A DNA stretch of 64,000 nucleotides, from positions 186,001 to 250,000 of the forward strand of contig NZ_AXWQ01000007.1 of assembly GCF_000482745.1 (NCBI RefSeq). The letters run 5' to 3'. The position numbers and the translations under genes are program-made. This DNA comes from Oleidesulfovibrio alaskensis DSM 16109. Lineage in GTDB: Bacteria; Desulfobacterota; Desulfovibrionia; Desulfovibrionales; Desulfovibrionaceae. Below the pieces are notes generated by a model. That model saw nothing but the letters and a program-made list of their open reading frames with translations, searched no databases and was not told where the DNA came from. Below are positions 17,001 to 24,441 of this stretch, in pieces (positions within the stretch are counted from its first letter, which is position 1; each line of letters starts with the position of its first letter).

Positions 17001-17301
17001 CGGAGTTGGGCAGGTGCAGGCGCCGGATTGTCTCCGACGGTGCCGCGGCATGGGCGGTCAGCAGCTGCGCCGCCGTGTTCTGGGCATTAAGCAGCACCAG
17101 ATCTATGCCGCCCAGCGTGGCGGCCAGCCTGTCACCCAGTATGGTGGCCTGTGACTGCAGCTTGATACGCGCCAGGGACAGATGATTGTCTTTTTGCGAA
17201 TAGACGGTGACGAACAGGCCTGAGAGCAGAGCGAGAACGATCAGCTGCAGGGCGAGAATGACGCCGCGGGGAGCATGGTTGCCGAGAAGAGCTGGTTTCA
17301 T
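14026..17301 (-). CDS. Hybrid sensor histidine kinase with periplasmic sensor, three PAS domains and receiver
   Basis: The protein has 1091 residues. Membrane helix 1 (about 13-34) and helix 2 (about 289-311) bracket a periplasmic region of about 255 residues that probably has a Cache-like fold. Three PAS-type domains follow (about 325-440, 450-570, 575-690), then HisKA with phosphorylated His717 (ANISHELRTPL), the ATPase domain (AANAVKF, DTGPGI, GSGLGL) and a C-terminal receiver (VEDNTLNQ, LMDVQMPG). It is a phosphorelay kinase whose output partner is not adjacent. The start is at 17301, preceded by a modest AGGAA. It follows hemW on the same strand by 42 bases and may be the last gene of that transcript. 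Confidence 0.93.
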   Translation of the reverse strand: MKPALLGNHAPRGVILALQLIVLALLSGLFVTVYSQKDNHLSLARIKLQSQATILGDRLAATLGGIDLVLLNAQNTAAQLLTAHAAAPSETIRRLHLPNSALLHPGVADIFLFDAQGTLVARHSGDRYSKPPDVTGLLKRHRDQWHDFFLELQAEDSAAAAEHKPGILISRRMLDASGAFAGVLTASVYPAALYDPYQESSFFDIDTVLLLNHDMQIIACWPARADLHSGTALEETAVFAGTEDELSGGGLREAQTAANLIAAYQLPHLPLHIAALRDKKRVLGPWHKSLMRTMLAALALLTLTAALAYTGMRQHHKRRNAEDALQQSEQLYRSLAENYPNGVLLLFDGQGIIRKADGRQMESMGLNKQHAEGRRPHEILPPAAGRNLAAHHAMALRGRPVHFTLVIRGRIYMGHSLPFSCETHVSGGMTVLEDITELQQTQARLRESQTMLSEAQRLARIGHFDMQFMTQRTYCSPELLQMAGLPRDFDVSKARGLLEHLAPAVPPIFRAMLQSPLHESISYKEAGIPYRAINGSAGFGMLRVKLIRDASGSPLRLSGTFQDITEEHNTRMALLQSEARYRALSANLPNAAVCLFDSELRLLIADGQRADMLGMSGDTPAGTRLSAVMPQALTVVLEPLCRQAVAGRRSQMEMVHAERVHEVTAIPVPAHLGGYDGLLVILDITKRKATEAALKDALETAEHAVRLKSQFVANISHELRTPLSGILGITDVMLGRPQPEETRSHLGMIRSVAEALRLVVNDILDFSRLEAGKMPLHVRTFSLPDTVEQVLAPLRLAAAQKGLALTLRLDSALPEAVRGDAGRLSQILTNLAANAVKFTTKGFVRVDVYPDKNDVICFDVCDTGPGIPHSKRHLLFESFVQLDGSLSRQHQGSGLGLAISRGLALLMGGTLQLAEAGQTGSLFRLALPLPAAQEAAASGITPALPAAEAPVTTKKPAAAAATGAHILLVEDNTLNQEFISLFLQEGGYTVTAADNGTGALENLEKRSFDAVLMDVQMPGMNGLETTKRIRNSGRAWARIPVIALTANNMAGDREYYLASGMNGYVEKPVNKAQLFGEIERCLTEAHADTAP

Positions 17302-17343
17302 GGCGTTCCTGCAGCTGCGTGCGTGTTGCTGAAGAGCAGGCCG

Positions 17344-18528
17344 CTACGGTTCCTGTGCTGCGGACAGCTTGTGCGGCGTTTCTTCGGGCAGAGTGGCAAA
17401 GATGTTTTCCAGAATGGTATTCGATACCAGCATGCCGTTTCTGGTCAAGCGCAGATACCCGTTGCTGATGCGTACCAGCCTGTTGCGGTGCAGGGCGTGC
17501 ACCAGCTGTTTGTGCTCGCGCAGAAAATCGCGTCCGGTAAGGTCGCGGTATGATTTCACGCGCAGGCCGCGTGCCGTGCGCAGACGCAGCATGATAAGTT
17601 CTTCGGCCCGCTCCAGCGGGGTGAGTGCCGCGGCATCGTGCCCCAGCGTACCCTCGGCTGTGCGGCGGGCGTACTCCTGCAGCCCGTGGGGGTTTTCCCA
17701 GCGTCTGCCGGACAGCGTGGAAACCGCCGAAGGCCCCATGCCCAGATATTCGGCGCCTTCCCAGTAGCCCAGATTGTGCCTGCACTGAAATCCCATGCGG
17801 GCGAAGTTGGAAATTTCGTACTGCATATAGCCCCGCGATTCCAGAAATTCCGCACCGTAGATGAACATGCGGGCCTGTTCCTGCTCGTCGGGCAGCGTGT
17901 GCCGCCCCTGCAGACATGCCTGTTCCAGCGGGGTACCTTCTTCCAGCGTGAGTCCGTAGCATGACAGATGGTCGGGCTTGAGCTCTGTTACTGCTTTCAG
18001 CTCGTCAAGCCACAGCTTGAGCCGCTGCGATGGCAGCCCCCATATCATGTCCAGATTGATGTTGCCAAAGCCTGCCTGACGCGCCAGCCGGAAGGCATTT
18101 ACGGCTTCGCGCGCCTTGTGGGGCCGCCCCAGTACGCGCAGACCGTCGTTGTTCAGGCTCTGCACTCCCAGACTCAGTCTGTTGATGCCGCATTTGAAAA
18201 GGGTGTCAAGATACCCGTAGGCGGAGACGGATTCGGGATTTGCCTCAAAGCTGATTTCGGCCCCGTTCTGTATGTCGAACGCGCGTCGCAGCCTGTCCAT
18301 GATGACGGCCACCGCTTTTTCCGGCAGCAGACTGGGCGTGCCCCCGCCGAAAAAAACGGTATGCACCGCTCTGTTGCCCAGCCGGTCGCCCCACAGGGCT
18401 ATCTCGCGCAGCAGCGCATCAAGATACTGTTGCATGCCGTCCGGTCCCGCGGCGGCCACAGGGACGGAATGGAAAGCGCAGTAGCCGCATTTGCTGCGGC
18501 AGAAGGGCACATGAATATACAGCAGCAC
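17344..18528 (-). CDS. hemW: HemW-like radical SAM haem chaperone (coproporphyrinogen oxidase family)
   Basis: The product has 394 residues with the GTG start at 18528 (GGAG 7 bases upstream). The radical SAM cluster motif is Cys10, Cys14, Cys17 in CRSKCGYC, followed by AFHS; the lack of the extra cysteine of true HemN (CxxxCxxCxC) points to HemW. GGGTPS, the HNLGYWEG motif and a C-terminal winged-helix-like domain support this. HemW proteins bind and deliver haem rather than oxidise coproporphyrinogen. The open frame continues upstream to 18864, but that part overlaps queH and is compositionally a shadow. Order queH-hemW-kinase on one strand suggests co-transcription. Confidence 0.88.
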   Translation of the reverse strand: MLLYIHVPFCRSKCGYCAFHSVPVAAAGPDGMQQYLDALLREIALWGDRLGNRAVHTVFFGGGTPSLLPEKAVAVIMDRLRRAFDIQNGAEISFEANPESVSAYGYLDTLFKCGINRLSLGVQSLNNDGLRVLGRPHKAREAVNAFRLARQAGFGNINLDMIWGLPSQRLKLWLDELKAVTELKPDHLSCYGLTLEEGTPLEQACLQGRHTLPDEQEQARMFIYGAEFLESRGYMQYEISNFARMGFQCRHNLGYWEGAEYLGMGPSAVSTLSGRRWENPHGLQEYARRTAEGTLGHDAAALTPLERAEELIMLRLRTARGLRVKSYRDLTGRDFLREHKQLVHALHRNRLVRISNGYLRLTRNGMLVSNTILENIFATLPEETPHKLSAAQEP

Positions 18529-18674
18529 AAAGGCTCCGGATGTCCGGCGGTGAACGGCCGCGCGGGTCTGTCTTTCTGCTTCGCCGCCCGGTGGTTGCGG
18601 ATACCGCGCGGGCTGCGGGCGGTTGCGGTCAGCGCATGCGGCGTGTGCCGCGCCGCGTTGCGGCACAGTATGTC

Positions 18675-19331
18675 TTATCTGCCTGCATTGCCGGCTGCGG
18701 GGGTGGCGGCGGCCTGTTCTGCCTGTTTTTCTGTACCGTCTGCGCAGCAGGGCGTGCCGGCGGTCTGTTGCGGCACCTGCGCACCGGCGTTTTTCAGTTC
18801 GCGGGCGTACCGTTCGGTTTCGCTGTACAGGCAGCCGCAGTACTGCTGCCGGTATATGCCCCACGCTTTGGAAGTCTCTATGCCCTGCTGCCAGCCTTCA
18901 CGGAAGTCGCGGTACAGAAAACGCAGCCTGCCGTCGCCGCACAGGTCGCTGCCCAGCGCGGCGATGCGCTCGTGCTGCTGTTTGCGGGAATACAGCAGGG
19001 TGGAGGTAACCATGTCGAACCCGCCTCTGCGGGCTACGGATACGGCCCGTTCGAGCCGTATCCTGTAGCAGTGAAAGCATCTGTTCGCTTCACGGAAAGC
19101 GATTTCGCGCATCCATGCCTGCGGGTCATATTCACGGTCAAAGTATATCACTTTGACCCCCAGCCTGTGAGCCACATCCACCATGCCCTGTCTGCGGGCC
19201 AGATACTCGCGCAGCGGGTGAATGTTGGGGTTGAAGAACAGGCCGGTGACTTCGTGTCCTTCGCGCAGCAGCGTCTGCATGGTGGTGATGGAGCAAGGCC
19301 CGCAGCATGCGTGCACAAGCACTCTTGCCAT
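18675..19331 (-). CDS. queH: QueH epoxyqueuosine reductase
   Basis: This 218-residue cytoplasmic protein belongs to the DUF208/QueH family, which performs the last step of queuosine tRNA modification. Diagnostic motifs are HACCGPC (Cys9, Cys10, Cys13), a ligand pair in NRCFHCY and YCGC, which bind an iron-sulfur cluster and iron. The C-terminal 30 residues are low-complexity (Gln/Ala/Gly) with an additional CC. The ATG at 19331 has GGAGG upstream, located within the end of the RNase G gene, whose stop lies 2 bases away, so the two are tightly coupled. Confidence 0.9.
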   Translation of the reverse strand: MARVLVHACCGPCSITTMQTLLREGHEVTGLFFNPNIHPLREYLARRQGMVDVAHRLGVKVIYFDREYDPQAWMREIAFREANRCFHCYRIRLERAVSVARRGGFDMVTSTLLYSRKQQHERIAALGSDLCGDGRLRFLYRDFREGWQQGIETSKAWGIYRQQYCGCLYSETERYARELKNAGAQVPQQTAGTPCCADGTEKQAEQAAATPAAGNAGR

Positions 19332-19333
19332 GC

Positions 19334-20794
19334 CTACCTCCGTATGGCGATGTCGATGTCGCGTTCGAACCTGTTTTCCAGTTCGGTCAGGTGTCCGCGT
19401 TTATGGTTCAGCAGGTACATGCCCAGTTCTTCCGGAGCTTCCCAGCGCAGCGAAGAGGCCGTGGTGGCGCGCAGCTGTCTGTGGATATCCTTGAGGGCCT
19501 GCATGGCCTGCCATTCCATGTTGCGGCGCAGCCCTGTGCCTTTGCAGCACGGGCAGGGTTCGGTGCTTATGGACAGGGCGGAAGACCCCAGACGCTGCCG
19601 CACTATCTGCAGCAGGCCGAAACGGCTCATTTTGCCCACATCGTGTCTGGCGCGGTCGTTTTTCATGGCGGCGCGCAGGGTTTTTTCCACTTCGCGCCAG
19701 TGGTTTCTGTCGCGCATTTCAATGAAGTCGACAACTATCTGCCCGCCGATGTCACGCAGCTTGAGCTGCTGGGCGATGGTTTCGGCGGCTTCCATATTGG
19801 TGCGCAGAGCCATGGATTCGAAATTTGTCTTGCCGGCGATTTTTCCGGAGTTGATATCGATGGCCATAAGCGCTTCGGTCTGGTCGAAAACCAGCCTGCC
19901 GCCGCTGGGCAGCGATACTTCGCGCGAATATATCTGGTCCAGCTGCTTCTGCATGCTGAACCGCTCCCAGAGTGTGCGGTCGGTGTCTTTATGCCGTTTG
20001 ACCAGATTGGTGCGCCGCGGAAAGACGATGGCGGCAAATTCCTGCACGGCATCGGCTGTCTGTTCGTCGTCCACCCACACTTCGCCCACATCGTCGGTCA
20101 GATAGTCGCGCACTGCCCGTGCGGCAAGGTCCAGTTCCTTGTAGATAAGGCTGGGGGCTTTTTCCACGGTGCCTTTTTTGCGCACATCCTTCCACAGGCG
20201 TTTAAGAAACTGCAGGTCGCGCTGTATGCTTGTTTTGCTCTGCCCCACCGAAACCGTGCGTACGATAAGCCCCAGCCCGGGACCGGGGGTGGCACCTTCA
20301 AGCAGGGCGCGCAGGCGCACTCTTTCTTCTTCCGATTCCACCTTGCGCGAAACGCCTATCTGTTCGCGTCCGGGGGTGAGCACCAGAAAACGTCCCGGCA
20401 GCGAAAGATACGAGGTGAGGAAGGCACCTTTGGAACCCGTGGGTTCCTTGACCACCTGCACCAGTACTTCCTGTCCTGCTTTAAGCACTTTCTGCAGCAG
20501 AGGATATTTTTTGCCTTTGGAAGGGTCGTGGGGGGCCGAGTAGTATTCGGGGTGAACTTCATCCACCTGCAGAAAACCGTTTTTTTCGGCGCCGTAATTG
20601 ACAAAGGCGGCCTGCAGGTTGGAGTCTATGTTGTTGATGATGCCTTTGTAGATGTTGCCTTTGGTCTTGGCCTGATGCACCATCTCTACATAATATTCAA
20701 CAATTACGCCTTCTTCAGAGAGAACAACTTCAACCTGTTCTTCGGGCAGCACGCTGATGAACATCTTGCGTTTGCCCTTGCGGGTCTTTTCCAT
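19334..20794 (-). CDS. rng: Ribonuclease G/E family endoribonuclease
   Basis: The protein has 486 residues, the length of E. coli RNase G (489) and without the long scaffold of RNase E. An S1-type RNA-binding domain is near the N-terminus (about 40-130). The catalytic core shows the metal-binding aspartates in AIDINSGK and VVDFIEM and a zinc-link CPCCKGTG that supports dimerisation. It processes rRNA 5' ends and mRNA in relatives. The start at 20794 follows GAGG. It heads a tight run with queH (2-base gap). Confidence 0.92.
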   Translation of the reverse strand: MEKTRKGKRKMFISVLPEEQVEVVLSEEGVIVEYYVEMVHQAKTKGNIYKGIINNIDSNLQAAFVNYGAEKNGFLQVDEVHPEYYSAPHDPSKGKKYPLLQKVLKAGQEVLVQVVKEPTGSKGAFLTSYLSLPGRFLVLTPGREQIGVSRKVESEEERVRLRALLEGATPGPGLGLIVRTVSVGQSKTSIQRDLQFLKRLWKDVRKKGTVEKAPSLIYKELDLAARAVRDYLTDDVGEVWVDDEQTADAVQEFAAIVFPRRTNLVKRHKDTDRTLWERFSMQKQLDQIYSREVSLPSGGRLVFDQTEALMAIDINSGKIAGKTNFESMALRTNMEAAETIAQQLKLRDIGGQIVVDFIEMRDRNHWREVEKTLRAAMKNDRARHDVGKMSRFGLLQIVRQRLGSSALSISTEPCPCCKGTGLRRNMEWQAMQALKDIHRQLRATTASSLRWEAPEELGMYLLNHKRGHLTELENRFERDIDIAIRR

Positions 20795-20857
20795 GAGAAC
20801 CTCATGAGGATAAAAAAAGTGTACGGGTAATCCCGTGCGACGGAACAGATGTGCCGG

Positions 20858-21847
20858 TTATCTGTCTGCCAGGGCGAAGAACGGGTCTTCGTCCTGCTGC
20901 TGCAGGTTTTGCGAGGGCAGCGGCGCTACTGTGCCGGACTGCAGAAGAGGGCGGAGTGCCCGTTCCACACGGTCAAGCGGCAGTGAAAGCGCCAGCGCCA
21001 GCTGTCCTGCCGTCTGAGGACGGCGCGACAGCGTCTGCAGCAGCATGGACTCCACCGCGCGGTCATCCCGCTGGGTAAAGTCGGCACGCTGTCCGGTGCG
21101 CAGAAAAATTCCGGTCTGCTGCGGGTCGGCCGCAGGCAGGCAGGCATTCAGCGCATCGCACCAGGCGGCCCTGACATCGGCGTCTACGGGTGCGGCCTTG
21201 CTGTAGGCCCCCGGACGCGACAGTGTGGTGACATCCACCCTGTCCGGTGCGAGTTCGGGCACAAACTGCCTCAGCAGGGCCAGATTCTCCTGAGAATCAT
21301 TGATGCCTTTCGAGAGCAGTATTTCCAAAAAAATTCGTCCGCCATATTCTTTGCGGAAGGTCAGCAGCGCAGCGGCTACACCGCTTGCGGTCAGTTCTTT
21401 TTCCGGCCTGTTCAGGGCGCGGAATTCCGTCTCCACCAGTGTGTCCAGCGAAGGAAGCACCACGTCGGCACAGGCCGCTTCGTCGCGCACGTCCTTTCTG
21501 TGCAGCAGGGTGGAGTTGGTGAGCACCGCCACGGGAACATCAGGTAGTATGGTTCTGCACCCGCTGATGATGCGGCCCATGTCGCTGTTGAGCGTAGGCT
21601 CGCCGGAACCGCCCAGCGTCACATGGTCCACATGTGTGCCGGGATTTTCATTCCGCCATGCCGCAAGTTCGTCTAATATGGTTGCGGCAGGTACATACGG
21701 GGCGCGCTCGCAGGTGAGAATATCTGTGCGGCCCACCTCGCAGTAGAGGCAGTCCATGGAGCAGATGCGTCTGCCCAGAAGATCAAGGCCGAGAGAATGG
21801 CCCAGTCTGCTGGAAGCAACAGGCCCGAATACATAGGCAAAGGTCAT
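20858..21847 (-). CDS. Radical SAM protein of the COG0731/Tyw1-like type
   Basis: The 329-residue protein has the radical SAM cluster motif CSMDCLYC (C-x3-C-x2-C), GGSGEPTL for SAM binding and VLTNSTLL in the barrel. A C-terminal winged-helix-like region (about 240-320) ends in a Gln/Asp-rich tail. Related proteins are annotated as wyosine-type or general radical SAM enzymes; the substrate is unknown. The start at 21847 is chosen to begin with MTFAYVFGP, with AAGGA about 10 bases upstream; the open frame upstream to 21985 is not expected to be coding. It diverges from trmI and precedes rng by 63 bases. Confidence 0.82.
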   Translation of the reverse strand: MTFAYVFGPVASSRLGHSLGLDLLGRRICSMDCLYCEVGRTDILTCERAPYVPAATILDELAAWRNENPGTHVDHVTLGGSGEPTLNSDMGRIISGCRTILPDVPVAVLTNSTLLHRKDVRDEAACADVVLPSLDTLVETEFRALNRPEKELTASGVAAALLTFRKEYGGRIFLEILLSKGINDSQENLALLRQFVPELAPDRVDVTTLSRPGAYSKAAPVDADVRAAWCDALNACLPAADPQQTGIFLRTGQRADFTQRDDRAVESMLLQTLSRRPQTAGQLALALSLPLDRVERALRPLLQSGTVAPLPSQNLQQQDEDPFFALADR

Positions 21848-21985
21848 GTGGCGGCTGTCCTTACGCGTCGCGGCGGCGGATAGTGCGCATACCGGCGGAC
21901 CGGCAGTCGGGCCGCGACCACTCATAAGAACGCTTTTCAGCAAAAAAAGCAACAGGAATACCTGAACGGCGGCGTTGTCTGCCAC

Positions 21986-22014
21986 TTGACAGGAATAGTG
22001 CGCCGCTGTAGGGC
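21986..22014 (+). promoter_or_regulatory. Likely promoter of trmI
   Basis: A perfect TTGACA (21986-21991) and a weak -10 TAGGGC (22009-22014) are separated by 17 bases, ending 24 bases before the trmI start. Confidence 0.45.
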
Positions 22015-22038
22015 GCTACCATCATAATGGAGGACACT

Positions 22039-22959
22039 ATGCCCAGAATCGGCGAGCTTGTGCTTTTGGTTTCGCCCAAAGGCAAACGATACCTGCGCAG
22101 GGTCGAACCCGGCGCGGACCTGCATTGCGGCGACGGAATCGTGGCCATGGAGGATGTCATGGGGGCCGATTTCGGCACCATAGTGCGTTCGCACTCCGGC
22201 AAACCCTTCCGGCTGTACCGGCCCGCGCTGCCCGACCTGCTGCGCGGTATAAAACGCCAGACTCAGGTTATTTATCCCAAAGACATCGGATATATATGTA
22301 TGCGTCTGGGCGTCGGTCCGGGGCGCAAGATCATTGAATCAGGTTCCGGTTCCGGCGGGCTTACGCTGGCCATGAGCTTTTTTGCCGGTGAAACGGGCGA
22401 AATTCATACCCATGAAGCCCGCGAAGAATTCATGAAGCTGTGCCGCAAGAATCTTGACTGGGCAGGGCTTGGCAGCAACGTGACGCTGTACCATCAGGAC
22501 ATCAAGGACGGATTTCTGACCGGCGACGCGGACGCGCTTTTTCTCGACGTGCGTGACCCGTGGGAATACCTGCATCATATCCCCGCAGCGGTGAAGTCCG
22601 GCGCCATGCTCGGTTTCCTTGTACCTACGGTTGATCAGGTTTCGCGTCTGCTTTTCGGTCTGGAAAAAGGCCCCTATGACGAGGTGGAGGTCTGCGAGGT
22701 GCTGGTGCGCGGCTGGAAACCCGTGCCTGACAGGCTGCGTCCCATGGACCGCATGGTGGCACACACCGGTTTTCTTATTTTTGCGCGGCATCAGGAGCAG
22801 ATAGATGCGCTTGACGCGTACAAATATATGGGAACCCGCGAACGCAAGCAGGAAAGCGCCCGCCGCGAGCGGCTGGGACTGCCGCCCCTGCGCGGAGAAA
22901 CAGGCGGCGAAGCGGGCGATGATTTTATCGACGAGCCCGACGGCAGCTGCGAAGACTGA
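22039..22959 (+). CDS. trmI: tRNA (adenine-N1)-methyltransferase TrmI
   Basis: This 306-residue SAM-dependent enzyme makes m1A58 in the T-loop of tRNA. The small N-terminal beta domain (1-75) is followed by a Rossmann methyltransferase with the SAM loop ESGSGSGGLT (about 104-113), an acidic residue after the second strand (HTHEA) and the FLDVRDPW catalytic region. The ATG at 22039 is used because GGAGG lies immediately upstream, inside an earlier in-frame ATG (22027). The last 45 residues form a charged tail (ERKQESARRERLG, then acidic). A clear terminator follows. Confidence 0.93.
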   Translation: MPRIGELVLLVSPKGKRYLRRVEPGADLHCGDGIVAMEDVMGADFGTIVRSHSGKPFRLYRPALPDLLRGIKRQTQVIYPKDIGYICMRLGVGPGRKIIESGSGSGGLTLAMSFFAGETGEIHTHEAREEFMKLCRKNLDWAGLGSNVTLYHQDIKDGFLTGDADALFLDVRDPWEYLHHIPAAVKSGAMLGFLVPTVDQVSRLLFGLEKGPYDEVEVCEVLVRGWKPVPDRLRPMDRMVAHTGFLIFARHQEQIDALDAYKYMGTRERKQESARRERLGLPPLRGETGGEAGDDFIDEPDGSCED

Positions 22960-22990
22960 CAGGCCGGTACAGACGGCTGACGGCTGTGAC

Positions 22991-23019
22991 GCGCCTCTGG
23001 AAACAGGGGCGCTTTTTTT
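22991..23019 (+). terminator. Intrinsic terminator after trmI
   Basis: A 9-bp stem (22991-22999 with 23004-23012, one G-T pair) with GAAA loop is followed by seven T. Confidence 0.9.
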
Positions 23020-23058
23020 GCGCACGCGGTCTGCACGTGTGTGGAAAAAAGGCTGTTG

Positions 23059-23070
23059 TTATTGCAATAA
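23059..23070. promoter_or_regulatory. 12-bp perfect palindrome upstream of a strong promoter
   Basis: TTATTGCAATAA lies 30 bases upstream of the -35 at 23101, in an AT-rich block that could also act as an UP element. It may be an activator or repressor site. Confidence 0.4.
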
Positions 23071-23100
23071 GTTGTAATGTATGGTAAAAAATAATTTTTC

Positions 23101-23129
23101 TTGATTTATGCTTTGGGATGCCGTATACT
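23101..23129 (+). promoter_or_regulatory. Promoter of the PaaK-like/ChaN-PDZ operon
   Basis: TTGATT (23101-23106), a 17-base spacer and TATACT (23124-23129) closely match the sigma70 consensus. Transcription would begin near 23136, giving a leader of about 40 bases. Confidence 0.75.
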
Positions 23130-23175
23130 GATTAACTACCATTGTGTAGGCTTATTTCATCTCTGGAGCAGAAGC

Positions 23176-24441
23176 ATGACCCGTAAAGACAGAACAGAAG
23201 GCATATACAGCCGTCGTGAAGTGCTGGACGAGAGCGAGCGCAAGCAATATTACCTCATTCAACTCAAGGACCTGCTGTCCTATGCGTACCGCTACTCCGA
23301 AGACGTGAAAAAGCGTTTCGACCGTGCGCAGTTCAATGTCGAAAAATTCAAGACGCTGACCGACCTGAAGCATATTCCCATTCTGAAAAAGAAGGAGCTC
23401 ATCTTTCTGCAGTCCATGGGGCCGCGGCTGGGCGGACTGCTGACCAAAGACCTCGGCGAACTCAAGCGCGTGTTCCTTTCGCCCGGGCCCATATTCGACC
23501 CCGAAGACCGTCAGGACGATTACTGGGGATACACCGAGGCTTTTTATTCCGCAGGGTTCCGTTCGGGCGATGTTTCGCAGATAACCTTCAACTATCATCT
23601 GGCGCCTGCCGGTCTGATGTTTGAAGAGCCGCTGCGCAATCTCGGCTGTGCCACCATACCCGCCGGACCGGGCAACGCCGCCACCCAGCTGGAAATCATG
23701 CAGAAGCTGCGCGTGACCGGCTATGTGGGCACTCCCAGCTATCTGATGCACCTTGCCCAGAAAGCCGAGGAAAAAGGCCTGAATCTGCGTAAGGATCTTT
23801 TCCTTGAAGTGGCGTTTGTCACGGGTGAAAAGTTTTCTGAAAAAATGCGCAACCAGCTTGAGAAAAAATTCGATCTGGTCATGCGGCAGGGGTACGGCAC
23901 GGCCGACGTGGGCTGTGTGGGCTACGAGTGTTATCACAAGACCGGTCTGCACATAGCCAACCGCGCCTATGTTGAAATATGCCACCCTGATACCGGCATT
24001 CCGCTGAAAGACGGTGAAGTGGGTGAAATTGTCGTCACGGCGTTTAACAAGACGTATCCGCTTATCCGTCTTGCCACGGGCGATCTTTCATACATTGACC
24101 GTTCGCCCTGCCCCTGCGGCCGGACAAGCCCGCGTCTGGGCAACATCGTCGGCCGTGTGGACACCACCGCCCGCATCAAGGGCATGTTCGTGTATCCGCA
24201 TCAGGTGGAACAGGTCATCTCGCGTTTCGAAGATATCAAGCGCTGGCAGATAGAAGTGACCAACCCCGGCGGTATCGACGAAATGACTCTGTTTATCGAG
24301 GCGAGCAACTTCAAGCGGGAAGACGAACTGCTGCACGCGTTCCGCGAGCGCATCAAACTGCGGCCCGAGCTCAAGGTGCTTGCACCCGGTTCGCTGCCTC
24401 CGCAGATCCGTCCCATCGAGGACAAGAGAGTATGGGACTAG
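23176..24441 (+). CDS. PaaK-like (phenylacetate-CoA ligase family) protein with altered P-loop
   Basis: The 421-residue protein has the overall adenylate-forming fold of PaaK: the GYGTADVG motif, LIRLATGD, the CPCGR cysteine pair region, and a C-terminal hinge and small domain beginning near GRVDTTARIKGMFVYP. The nucleotide-binding loop that normally reads SSGTTGxP is replaced around residues 100-110 by FLSPGPIFDPE, so ATP-dependent adenylation is doubtful or uses a variant loop. No other phenylacetate genes are nearby. The start at 23176 has TGGAG upstream. Its end overlaps the ChaN-PDZ gene by 10 bases, suggesting translational coupling to an outer-membrane or periplasm-facing lipoprotein. 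The role is unknown. Confidence 0.8.
   Translation: MTRKDRTEGIYSRREVLDESERKQYYLIQLKDLLSYAYRYSEDVKKRFDRAQFNVEKFKTLTDLKHIPILKKKELIFLQSMGPRLGGLLTKDLGELKRVFLSPGPIFDPEDRQDDYWGYTEAFYSAGFRSGDVSQITFNYHLAPAGLMFEEPLRNLGCATIPAGPGNAATQLEIMQKLRVTGYVGTPSYLMHLAQKAEEKGLNLRKDLFLEVAFVTGEKFSEKMRNQLEKKFDLVMRQGYGTADVGCVGYECYHKTGLHIANRAYVEICHPDTGIPLKDGEVGEIVVTAFNKTYPLIRLATGDLSYIDRSPCPCGRTSPRLGNIVGRVDTTARIKGMFVYPHQVEQVISRFEDIKRWQIEVTNPGGIDEMTLFIEASNFKREDELLHAFRERIKLRPELKVLAPGSLPPQIRPIEDKRVWD

Noticed and set aside
18529..18864. In-frame extension of hemW upstream of the GTG start
   Set aside because: It overlaps queH in another frame and is Arg-rich shadow sequence, whereas the GTG is followed immediately by the radical SAM motif at the usual distance.
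23176..24441. A phenylacetate degradation locus
   Set aside because: The PaaK-like protein has an altered nucleotide loop and no other phenylacetate pathway gene is within the window.
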